In this document: piece by piece, positions 1 through 5,426 of the stretch | Layout of the letters: each line of letters starts with the position of its first letter | Position numbering within the stretch: position 1 is the stretch's first letter | NCBI GenBank assembly: GCA_015486895.1 | Contig: WFQT01000309.1 | Coordinates: 1 to 5,856, forward strand | Reading direction: 5' to 3' | DNA length: 5,856 bases | Source of the DNA: Anaerolineae bacterium | GTDB taxonomy: Bacteria; Chloroflexota; Anaerolineae; JAADDB01 | Made by a program: the position numbers and the translations under genes | Notes under the pieces: generated by a model | What the model was told of the DNA's origin: nothing | What the model saw: only the letters and a program-made list of their open reading frames with translations | Database searches by the model: none

Positions 1-1
1 A

Positions 2-421
2 TACCCATTTGCTACAATGGCTGCCCGTTTGGGCGTATCAACGGAGGACATTTTCACCTGGCTGCAAGAAATGGGTGCTATGGGTATCATGCGCCGGTAC
101 GCGGCCATCTTGCAGCACCGTAACGCCGGCTTCACTGCTAACGGCATGGTTGTCTGGCAGTTGCCAGAAGAACAGGTGGACGCTTTGGCGGAGGGAGCAG
201 CCGCTTACACCGCCATCAGCCACATTTACCGCCGGCCAACTTACCCGGACTGGCCGTACAATCTTTTTACCATGATTCACGCTCACAGCCAGGAGGAGTG
301 CCGGGCTCTTGCCGACGAGTTAGCAGCCGCTTTAGGCGTGCCGCCGCAGCGCTACCGGCTTCTCTTTAGCACCCGCGAGTTCAAGAAGGCGCGGGTACAA
401 TATTTTAGTGAGTACTGTTAA
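2..421 (+). CDS. ahbB: Siroheme decarboxylase, AhbB-type subunit (5' end outside window)
   Basis: Partial gene: the reading frame is open to the left edge, so the start lies upstream. AhbA and AhbB, Lrp/AsnC-like proteins, decarboxylate two acetate side chains of siroheme to give 12,18-didecarboxysiroheme, in the alternative heme route (and in heme d1 synthesis as NirDLGH). The visible part begins in the remnant of the helix-turn-helix (RLGVSTEDIFTWL). It continues with MRRYAAILQHRNAGFTANGM and the signature SHIYRRPTYPDWPYNLFTMI, and ends with LLFSTREFKKARVQYF. The WPYN/MIH signature and the FSTxEFKK tail fit AhbB rather than AhbA. The ATG at nt 17 is probably internal, because the codons before it (YPFAT) continue the family pattern. 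The next gene, hemL, starts 17 bases after the stop, which supports a tetrapyrrole operon. A fused AhbA-AhbB or NirDL-like protein cannot be excluded, as the N-terminus is not visible. Confidence 0.88.
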   Translation, partial: YPFATMAARLGVSTEDIFTWLQEMGAMGIMRRYAAILQHRNAGFTANGMVVWQLPEEQVDALAEGAAAYTAISHIYRRPTYPDWPYNLFTMIHAHSQEECRALADELAAALGVPPQRYRLLFSTREFKKARVQYFSEYC

Positions 422-438
422 GACAAAGGAGGCAACGC

Positions 439-1728
439 ATGAGCATTGAGCGTTCGCAGACACTCTTTTCTGATGCTCGGAACGTTATTCCCGGCGGTGT
501 CAATTCGCCAGTGCGCGCTTTCCGGGCCGTAGGTGGCCAGCCGCTCTTCATTGAGCGAGGTGAAGGCGCTTACCTTTACGACGCGGATGGCAACCGCTAC
601 ATCGACTACGTTCTGAGTTGGGGGCCGCTGGCATTGGGACACGCCCATCCGGCGGTGGTGGATGCCATCCGTCGGCAAGCGGCCCGGGGTACCAGTTATG
701 GTGCTCCCACTGTTTTGGAAACTAAATTGGCGGCCATGATCATTGAGATGGTACCTTCTGTGGAAATGGTTCGCTTTGTCAATTCCGGAACTGAAGCTAC
801 CATGAGCGCTTTGCGCTTGGCCCGGGCGTTCACCGGCCGGGAGAAAATCGTCAAATTTCAGGGATGCTACCATGGACACGCTGACATGCTATTGGTGCAA
901 GCCGGCTCTGGGGTGGCCACGTTGGGGCTGCCGGACTCGCCGGGCGTGCCGCGCGGCGCCACACAGGACACGCTAATCGCGCCGTTCAATGACTTAGAAT
1001 CGGTACAATCATTATTCCGCCGCTATCCGCGGGAGATCGCGGCGGTAATTGTGGAGCCGGTAGCCGGTAACATGGGTGTCGTGCCGCCACAGCCTGGTTT
1101 CTTGCCTGGCCTGCGGGCACTCACTGCCAAGAACGGGGCGCTGCTAATTTTCGATGAGGTGATGACTGGCTTCCGGGTGCATCTTGGTGGCGCGCAGACT
1201 CTTTACAATGTCTTGCCTGACCTCACTACCTTGGGCAAAGTGATAGGTGGTGGCTTGCCGGTGGGTGCTTACGGTGGCCGGCGGGAGATCATGGAACAGG
1301 TAGCCCCGGCTGGGGCCATGTACCAGGCCGGGACCCTTTCTGGTAACCCGTTGGCTATGGCTGCGGGAATTGCAACGTTGGCAGAATTGCGTCGGCCGGG
1401 TGTATTCGCCGGCATGGTGCAGGGGGCGCAGACGTTGGCACGGGGTATTGCCGCCGCAGCCAAGTCGGCCGGCGTGCCGGTGGCGCAAACCGGCGTCGGC
1501 ACCATGTTTGCTACCTTTTTCCAGGCGGGGCCGGTGAATAGTTGGGATGATGTAGCTCGCAGCGACACTGACGCTTTTGGCCGTTATTTTCATGCTATGC
1601 TGGAAAACGGTATCTACATCGCCCCCAGCCAGTTTGAAGCGGGCTTTATCTCTGCCGCCCACGGCGATTCCGAAATCGACGCTACCATCGCTGCAGCCCG
1701 GCGCGCTTTCGTCGCCGCAGCGGGATAG
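439..1728 (+). CDS. hemL: Glutamate-1-semialdehyde 2,1-aminomutase
   Basis: A PLP enzyme (class-III aminotransferase fold) that converts glutamate-1-semialdehyde to 5-aminolevulinate, the last step of the C5 route to all tetrapyrroles; cytosolic. The 429 residues are normal for the family. The N-terminus (ARNVIPGGVNSPVRAF) is diagnostic for HemL. Cofactor-site motifs are intact: NSGTEA at 115-120, YHGHAD at 144-149, FDEVMTGFR at 238-246 and the PLP lysine K267 in LGKVIGGGLPVGAYGG. The start is well supported by AAAGGAGG at 425-432, 6 bases before the ATG. It follows the siroheme decarboxylase gene by 17 bases, so the two are probably cotranscribed and translated from separate ribosome binding sites. 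No promoter is visible between them. After the stop a 137-base gap with a strong hairpin separates it from the next gene. Nothing appears truncated or missing. Confidence 0.97.
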   Translation: MSIERSQTLFSDARNVIPGGVNSPVRAFRAVGGQPLFIERGEGAYLYDADGNRYIDYVLSWGPLALGHAHPAVVDAIRRQAARGTSYGAPTVLETKLAAMIIEMVPSVEMVRFVNSGTEATMSALRLARAFTGREKIVKFQGCYHGHADMLLVQAGSGVATLGLPDSPGVPRGATQDTLIAPFNDLESVQSLFRRYPREIAAVIVEPVAGNMGVVPPQPGFLPGLRALTAKNGALLIFDEVMTGFRVHLGGAQTLYNVLPDLTTLGKVIGGGLPVGAYGGRREIMEQVAPAGAMYQAGTLSGNPLAMAAGIATLAELRRPGVFAGMVQGAQTLARGIAAAAKSAGVPVAQTGVGTMFATFFQAGPVNSWDDVARSDTDAFGRYFHAMLENGIYIAPSQFEAGFISAAHGDSEIDATIAAARRAFVAAAG

Positions 1729-1766
1729 CTGAAAGCTCACAAAGCGTATGGCATACACCCCCGGGG

Positions 1767-1811
1767 AAGGGCGCGGCCGGCTAAAGGTGCCGGTTGTTTG
1801 CTCGCGCCCTT
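1767..1811. other. Nested GC-rich hairpin between hemL and the SDR gene
   Basis: AAGGGCGCG (1767-1775) pairs perfectly with CGCGCCCTT (1803-1811). Inside it CCGGC (1777-1781) pairs with GCCGG (1789-1793) around a 7-base loop, leaving an asymmetric unpaired stretch at about 1795-1802. The position, 38 bases after the hemL stop, suits a transcription end for the heme genes. However, there is no T-run after the stem, so it is not a standard intrinsic terminator. It could instead be a leader structure of the SDR messenger, whose ribosome binding site begins 41 bases downstream. The structure is directly visible; its role is inferred. Confidence 0.5.
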
Positions 1812-1865
1812 AGAGTGTGTTACATTTCCATCGGCAAACGCCAAAGTGAACGAGGAGGTTCGGGT

Positions 1866-2693
1866 ATGAGCGGAGAATTGCATGGAAAAGTGGCGATCAT
1901 TACTGGCGCCAGCCGCGGCATCGGCAAAGCCATTGCTCTGAAGCTGGCGGCGCAAGGTGTGAACATTGCCATCGGTGCTAAGACGGTGGTTTCTTCGCCT
2001 AAATTGCCGGGGACGATTTTTGACACGGCCAGGGAAGTGGAAGCCCTCGGCGCTGTAGGGTTGCCGGTGCAGACTGATGTCCGGTTTGCCGACCAGATCC
2101 AGCACTTGGTGCAAGCCACGGTGGAACGTTTTGGCCGCATTGACATTGTCGTGAACAATGCCGGGGCGATTCTCTGGCTGCCGGTGGAAGAATTGCCGGT
2201 CAAGCGGTTCGACTTGATGATGCAGCTCAATTGCCGGGCGCCGTTCATTCTCTGCCACGAAGCGATCCCTTATCTCAAGCAATCCGGAGGTGGCCACATT
2301 ATCAACATGTCGCCGCCGCTGACCGGCCTCCATTTGACTACCGAGGCATGGGCCGGTCGCACTGGCTATCTGATGAGCAAGTTTGCCATGACGCATCTCA
2401 CCATTGGCCTGGCGGAAGAATTGGAGTTTGACCACATTGCAGTGAATAGCCTTTGGCCGGCTAATATCATCGATACCCAGGCCACGCGCGTTTTCACCGA
2501 CATGCTACACATTGATGAAAGCGTCCCCTGGTATTCGCCCGACTTGCTGGCCGATGCTGCGTTGGAAATCGTGCAAAGTAACCCGACGCAATTCACCGGC
2601 CGGCAGATCATTGCCGAAACGCTGCTGGCCCAGCGTGGCCACCCTGACCTTAGCCGCTACCTCGTTTCCCCACCTGATTTCGAGAGGAGCTGA
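1866..2693 (+). CDS. Short-chain dehydrogenase/reductase, HSDL2-like
   Basis: An NAD(P)-dependent oxidoreductase of the SDR superfamily with a single Rossmann domain, 275 aa. I see the cofactor loop TGASRGIG at 13-20, NNAG at 97-100, the probable catalytic Ser149 (NMSPPL) and the YxxxK pair Y168/K172 (YLMSK). AAKT-like wording after the second strand (IGAKTVVSSPKLPGTI), the NMSPPL motif and the NSLWP segment resemble hydroxysteroid-dehydrogenase-like protein 2 (HSDL2). Unlike animal HSDL2 there is no C-terminal SCP2 domain. The Ser-to-Tyr gap of 19 residues is longer than the 13 of classical SDRs. The open frame extends back to nt 1794, but AGGAGGT at 1853-1859, 6 bases before the ATG at 1866, fixes this start, and the upstream 24 codons do not look like SDR sequence. 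It stands apart from both flanking operons. The substrate is unknown; a fatty or hydroxyacyl metabolite would be a guess. Confidence 0.9.
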   Translation: MSGELHGKVAIITGASRGIGKAIALKLAAQGVNIAIGAKTVVSSPKLPGTIFDTAREVEALGAVGLPVQTDVRFADQIQHLVQATVERFGRIDIVVNNAGAILWLPVEELPVKRFDLMMQLNCRAPFILCHEAIPYLKQSGGGHIINMSPPLTGLHLTTEAWAGRTGYLMSKFAMTHLTIGLAEELEFDHIAVNSLWPANIIDTQATRVFTDMLHIDESVPWYSPDLLADAALEIVQSNPTQFTGRQIIAETLLAQRGHPDLSRYLVSPPDFERS

Positions 2694-2723
2694 AAGCGTT
2701 GCCTTTGTGCGCGGGCGTGAAGG

Positions 2724-2748
2724 CCATGGTATGTGCGTCATACTATGG
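2724..2748. other. 10-bp hairpin downstream of the SDR gene
   Basis: CCATGGTATG (2724-2733) and CATACTATGG (2739-2748) form a 10-pair stem with one G-U wobble around the loop TGCGT. It lies 31 bases after the SDR stop, so it may end or protect that messenger. No T-run follows, so intrinsic termination is not supported. The 8-mer GTGCGTCA occurs at 2733-2740, running from the last stem base through the loop, and again at 2751-2758 just after the stem. An operator or protein-binding site is therefore an alternative. Confidence 0.4.
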
Positions 2749-2822
2749 AAGTGCGTCACACCTTAGAGCTAAAAGGACTTTAGCACGAATCTGTAAAGTT
2801 ACCTATTATCATGCCCGTTCGG

Positions 2823-2851
2823 TTGCTCCTTCCCTACCATCGCGCTATAAT
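2823..2851 (+). promoter_or_regulatory. Candidate sigma-70-type promoter with inverted repeat over the -10 box
   Basis: A perfect TATAAT lies at 2846-2851, with TTGCTC (3/6 to TTGACA) at 2823-2828 and a 17-base spacer. It sits in an intergenic region in the right direction to serve the four-gene operon starting at 3047. The expected transcription start is near 2858. The arms CCTACCA (2833-2839) and TGGTAGG (2856-2862) form a 7-bp inverted repeat that straddles the -10 box, which could be an operator. The poor -35 match keeps confidence moderate. Confidence 0.42.
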
Positions 2852-2862
2852 AGCCTGGTAGG

Positions 2863-3019
2863 TTACTGGAGTCTGGCGAAAATGACGTTTTGGGCTTGAC
2901 CTAACTATCTTCACTACAGGATGTATGAATTAAAACAGAATTTTTCCTTGCTTTTTGACCTAAATCTGTGCAATTCTGTGTTTTCCTGTGGCTAAAACAA
3001 AAACGCCAGAGTCCAGTAA
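2863..3019. mobile_element. MITE-like segment with 16-bp terminal inverted repeats
   Basis: TTACTGGAGTCTGGCG (2863-2878) and CGCCAGAGTCCAGTAA (3004-3019) are inverted repeats matching at 15 of 16 positions. They enclose a 157-bp AT-rich segment with no plausible gene. Each end carries TA just outside CTGGA, as expected of a TA target duplication by the IS630/Tc1-mariner group. Inside are a direct repeat TTGACCTAA (2896-2904 and 2955-2963), three CTGTG words at 10-bp spacing, and AAAACAGAATT (2932-2942), an approximate inverted partner of the CTGTG region. No transposase is present, so it would be non-autonomous. A structured leader or an old decayed insertion remains possible, since I see only one copy. 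Confidence 0.45.
2973..3004 (+). repeat. CACAG/CTGTG dispersed repeat, copy 1
   Basis: This 32-base stretch is the reverse complement of 5825-5856 at 30 of 32 positions. It contains CTGTG at 2976-2980 and 2986-2990, with a further CTGTG at 2966-2970 just upstream, all in exact 10-base register. It lies within the MITE-like segment and abuts the right inverted repeat. It looks like one member of an intergenic repeat family, though only two copies can be seen here. Confidence 0.7.
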
Positions 3020-3020
3020 G

Positions 3021-3029
3021 TTATCCACA
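3021..3029 (+). promoter_or_regulatory. Perfect DnaA-box 9-mer
   Basis: TTATCCACA matches the strongest known DnaA-box sequence exactly. It lies 17 bases before the ATG at 3047, in the leader of the lysA-containing operon and one base beyond the right inverted repeat. I found no second exact box in the window, so an origin is not indicated. It could be a DnaA-responsive regulatory site or a chance match. Confidence 0.25.
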
Positions 3030-3046
3030 TGAAAGGATAGGTGAAC

Positions 3047-3229
3047 ATGGCAAAGAAAAAGCGCGGCAAACAAGCAAAGAAAAAGACTAACTGGCGCCAG
3101 ATAGCCATGTGGGTGTTCAGCTTGCTGATTGTCATCAGCATGTTGTTGGCTTTCATCGTTATGGCAATAGGTCCCAGCAGTCCGGCGCTCCCGCCCGCCG
3201 GCCTTGCTGTCCCCTTCTGGATGGTCTAA
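3047..3229 (+). CDS. 60-aa lysine-rich single-pass membrane protein
   Basis: Unknown function. Residues 1-17 carry nine Lys/Arg (MAKKKRGKQAKKKTNWR). One hydrophobic helix follows at about 19-42 (IAMWVFSLLIVISMLLAFIV), then a Pro-rich tail of about 18 residues. The positive-inside rule predicts a cytoplasmic N-terminus and the short tail outside; there is no obvious cleavage site. AAAGGA at 3032-3037 gives a 9-base spacing to the ATG at 3047 and only 3 bases to an in-frame GTG at 3041, so I prefer the ATG. Its stop overlaps the transporter start as TAATG, a sign of translational coupling and good evidence that it is a real gene. The AKKK units come from a 12-base direct repeat (3050-3061 and 3074-3085). 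A role as an accessory or membrane-insertion partner of the transporter is only inference. Confidence 0.72.
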   Translation: MAKKKRGKQAKKKTNWRQIAMWVFSLLIVISMLLAFIVMAIGPSSPALPPAGLAVPFWMV

Positions 3230-4083
3230 TGGACGAAGAACAGCGGCGCGGCCTCTTTTACGCGGCGACCGCCGTTTTCTTCTTTTCCATGTCGCCGGTG
3301 CTGATCCGATGGGCTGCGCCCCTTTCCTCATACGAGATAGCTACCGGTCGTTTAGGGATCGCAGCCCTGTCCATCTTTCTCCTCATTGCCCTCCGGCACC
3401 AACCTTATCGCGTCCCGAAGGATGATTGGCCGCGCTTTGTGCTTTTTGGCTTTATTGCCGCCCTGCACTTCATTTTTTACATTGCTTCCTTAAATTATAC
3501 CACCATTGCCCATTCGTTAGCTATCGTTTATACCGCACCCATTTTCGTCACACTTTTCTCTGGTTGGTTTCTCGGCGAGCCGATACCGTTACGGAAGTGG
3601 GCCGGCGTCTTGGTGGCTGTCGGAGGCGTTGCAGTTCTGGTGGAATTTCAACCGCAGTTTAGCCAGCGCATGCTCATCGGTGATTTAATGGCCTTAGGCT
3701 CGGCGGTGATGTTTGGCTTTTATTCTATCGCTGGCCGCTCCCAGCGAAAGCGTTACCCGCTTCTTACCTATGCGACGACCGTTTACCTCATTGCCGCTCT
3801 CTGGGCGACCCCGTTAGCTGCTGCCAATTTCACCCCGGCAGGTTATCATTGGCCGCAAATTCTGGCCGTTATCGGGCTTGGCGTCCTCCCTTTGGCCTTC
3901 GGCCACACGCTGTATAACGCCGCCTTGCGTAAAGTACATGCTACCATCGCCAACCTCATCGCCACGCAAGAAGTCACCGGCGGCATTCTCTTGGGCGTGA
4001 TCTTCTTAGGAGAAGTACCAGGTCCCAACGAAATTATTGGGGTCATCGTCACTTTAGTCGGCATCTTTCTCGTTTTGATCTGA
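3229..4083 (+). CDS. EamA/DMT-family transporter (10 TM helices)
   Basis: An inner-membrane carrier of the drug/metabolite transporter superfamily, 284 aa, with two EamA repeats (about 8-139 and 150-284) of five helices each. Helices lie near 8-28, 36-55, 69-89, 94-114, 122-139, 150-168, 178-197, 207-226, 235-256 and 262-284. Family features include YTAPIFVTLFSGWFLGEPI ending the fourth helix, with E117 in the conserved GE turn, and the matching IFLGEVPGPNEIIG in the second half. The frame is open from nt 3109, but those extra 40 codons overlap the small upstream gene and are hydrophilic nonsense. ATG 3229 shares bases with the preceding stop (TAATG), indicating coupled translation. Related proteins carry amino acids, nucleosides or drugs. 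The neighbouring lysA 13 bases downstream suggests, without proving, an amino-acid-related substrate. Confidence 0.93.
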   Translation: MDEEQRRGLFYAATAVFFFSMSPVLIRWAAPLSSYEIATGRLGIAALSIFLLIALRHQPYRVPKDDWPRFVLFGFIAALHFIFYIASLNYTTIAHSLAIVYTAPIFVTLFSGWFLGEPIPLRKWAGVLVAVGGVAVLVEFQPQFSQRMLIGDLMALGSAVMFGFYSIAGRSQRKRYPLLTYATTVYLIAALWATPLAAANFTPAGYHWPQILAVIGLGVLPLAFGHTLYNAALRKVHATIANLIATQEVTGGILLGVIFLGEVPGPNEIIGVIVTLVGIFLVLI

Positions 4084-4096
4084 CCGCCGAGGAGCC

Positions 4097-5419
4097 ATGG
4101 ACGAACGCGTGAAACGACTCTTTCCCATCACAACTACCTGGCAGCCTACCGTGCAGTTCGCCGGGCACGATGTCGCTGCCTTAGCCCGGCGTTATGGCAC
4201 GCCACTCTACCTTTACGACCAAGCTACCATGGATGATGCGGTCGCTACTTACCGTCATGCCTTTCACCTCTTTTACCCGGGGCAAAGCCATTTGGCTTAC
4301 GCTGCCAAAGCTTATCTTTCCACAGCAATTGTCCAATGGGCCAATGCGAAGGGGCTAGAGCTGGATGTGGTAAGCCTGTGGGAGCTACAAATTGCCTTAC
4401 ATGCTGGTTTTCCAGCGCCGCGGATTCATTTCCATGGTAACAACAAAACCGACGAAGAGTTACAAGCCGCTTTAGCCGCGAGCGTTGGGCAAATCGTTTG
4501 CGACAATGAAAACGAGTTGCGGCGGTTGGCACACTTTGCCGCCGGGCAGGGGCGGTGCCAGCCTATCTGGCTGCGGCTGACACCGGATGTGGACGTGCAT
4601 ACCCACGAATATCGGCGCACTGGCCGGCGGGACAGCAAATTCGGCTTTGGGTGGCCAGAAGCAGAGCGTGCTTTGGCTTTTCTCAGCAAGACGGAGCAAT
4701 TGCGGTTGGTAGGACTACACATGCATCTCGGCTCGCAAATTTTTACCGCCGAACCATATGCTGTGGCTAGCCAACGCATTTTGCGCTGGGCTGGGGAACA
4801 CGATATCTGGCCGGAGACGTTCAGCCCCGGCGGCGGCTGGGGCGTGCCTTACACGCCTTCCGACCCGGGGGGAGACATCGGCGAAATGGTCCAAGCCATT
4901 GCTGCCGCCGTGACCGCTGAGTCTGAGCGTTGGCAACGGCAGGTACCGGCTTTGCTGTTGGAACCAGGACGCTCTCTCGTTGGACGAGCCGGTGTTGCCG
5001 TCTATCGCGTCGGCCAACGCAAAGCCGTCCCCGGCGTTCGCACTTGGCTCACTGTAGACGGCGGCATGGGTGACAACTTGCGCCCGGCGCTGTACGGTAG
5101 CCGCTATTACGCATTGCTCTTGGACCAAGGAGGACACATCGCCGACAAACGGCCGGCGGAAACAGTGCAAGTCGTAGGACCATACTGCGAGAGCGGTGAT
5201 TTTCTCATCAAAAGAATCAAGTTGCCGCAAGCCCGACGAGATGATCTGCTGCTAATGCCGGTCAGCGGCGCTTACCACCTGAGTATGTCCAGTAATTACA
5301 ACATGCACCCCCGACCGGCCGTGCTCTGGCTACAACGGGGGCGAGTCACATTAGTGCAACGTCGGGAGACCTTGGCCGATCTCAAGCGTCGAGACGCGCC
5401 CTGGCCTGAGGAAGGATGA
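4097..5419 (+). CDS. lysA: Diaminopimelate decarboxylase
   Basis: A fold-type III PLP enzyme that decarboxylates meso-diaminopimelate to L-lysine, the last step of lysine synthesis; cytosolic and usually dimeric. The 440 aa are normal for the family. Motifs in order: YAAKAY with PLP lysine K71; HFHGNNKT at 111-118; DSKFGFG; HMHLGSQI at 208-215; GGGWG at 245-249; EPGR at 289-292; GGMGDNLRPALYG; CESGD at 364-368 (C364 is the catalytic Cys position); and GAYHLSMSSNYN from 391, with Y393 in the PLP-binding position. His394, where Gly is common, is a small oddity. The N-terminal RLFPITTTW resembles LysA proteins I associate with Chloroflexota. The start is the least certain point: GAGGAG at 4089-4094 is only 2 bases from the ATG, but no better in-frame start exists. 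A related decarboxylase, such as one for carboxynorspermidine, is much less likely given the full LysA motif set. Confidence 0.93.
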   Translation: MDERVKRLFPITTTWQPTVQFAGHDVAALARRYGTPLYLYDQATMDDAVATYRHAFHLFYPGQSHLAYAAKAYLSTAIVQWANAKGLELDVVSLWELQIALHAGFPAPRIHFHGNNKTDEELQAALAASVGQIVCDNENELRRLAHFAAGQGRCQPIWLRLTPDVDVHTHEYRRTGRRDSKFGFGWPEAERALAFLSKTEQLRLVGLHMHLGSQIFTAEPYAVASQRILRWAGEHDIWPETFSPGGGWGVPYTPSDPGGDIGEMVQAIAAAVTAESERWQRQVPALLLEPGRSLVGRAGVAVYRVGQRKAVPGVRTWLTVDGGMGDNLRPALYGSRYYALLLDQGGHIADKRPAETVQVVGPYCESGDFLIKRIKLPQARRDDLLLMPVSGAYHLSMSSNYNMHPRPAVLWLQRGRVTLVQRRETLADLKRRDAPWPEEG

Positions 5420-5426
5420 CAATAAT

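Noticed and set aside
418..879. Long open frames on the - strand across hemL, the SDR gene and lysA
   Set aside because: They are shadows of GC-rich genes: no ribosome binding sites and no recognisable domains, while the + strand products are clear.
1794..1825. Possible promoter TTGTTT / TTACAT before the SDR gene
   Set aside because: The -10 candidate matches only 3 of 6 positions and the spacing is not exactly right. It lies within the hairpin region, so it is not strong enough to list.
1794..1865. 24-codon upstream extension of the SDR gene
   Set aside because: AGGAGGT precedes the ATG at 1866 by 6 bases, and the SDR fold begins right after that ATG. The extension overlaps the hairpin.
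2699..2899. 66-codon open frame from a TTG after the SDR gene, with AGAGGAG upstream
   Set aside because: The product has no family-like features, crosses a hairpin and the candidate promoter, and runs into the MITE-like end. The purine-rich stretch is the end of the SDR gene.
2966..2998. CRISPR-like array suggested by the repeated CTGTG words
   Set aside because: The words are 5 bases long in 10-base register, with no repeat-spacer structure and no cas genes.
2863..3029. Replication origin (AT-rich stretch plus DnaA box)
   Set aside because: There is only one exact box and no dnaA, dnaN or parAB neighbours.
2694..3046. Lysine riboswitch in the leader of the lysA operon
   Set aside because: I could not find the L-box core motifs, and the visible stems are explained by the inverted repeats.
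3109..3228. 40-codon upstream extension of the EamA transporter
   Set aside because: It is out of frame over the 60-aa gene and its residues are not membrane-like. The TAATG start at 3229 fits the first helix.
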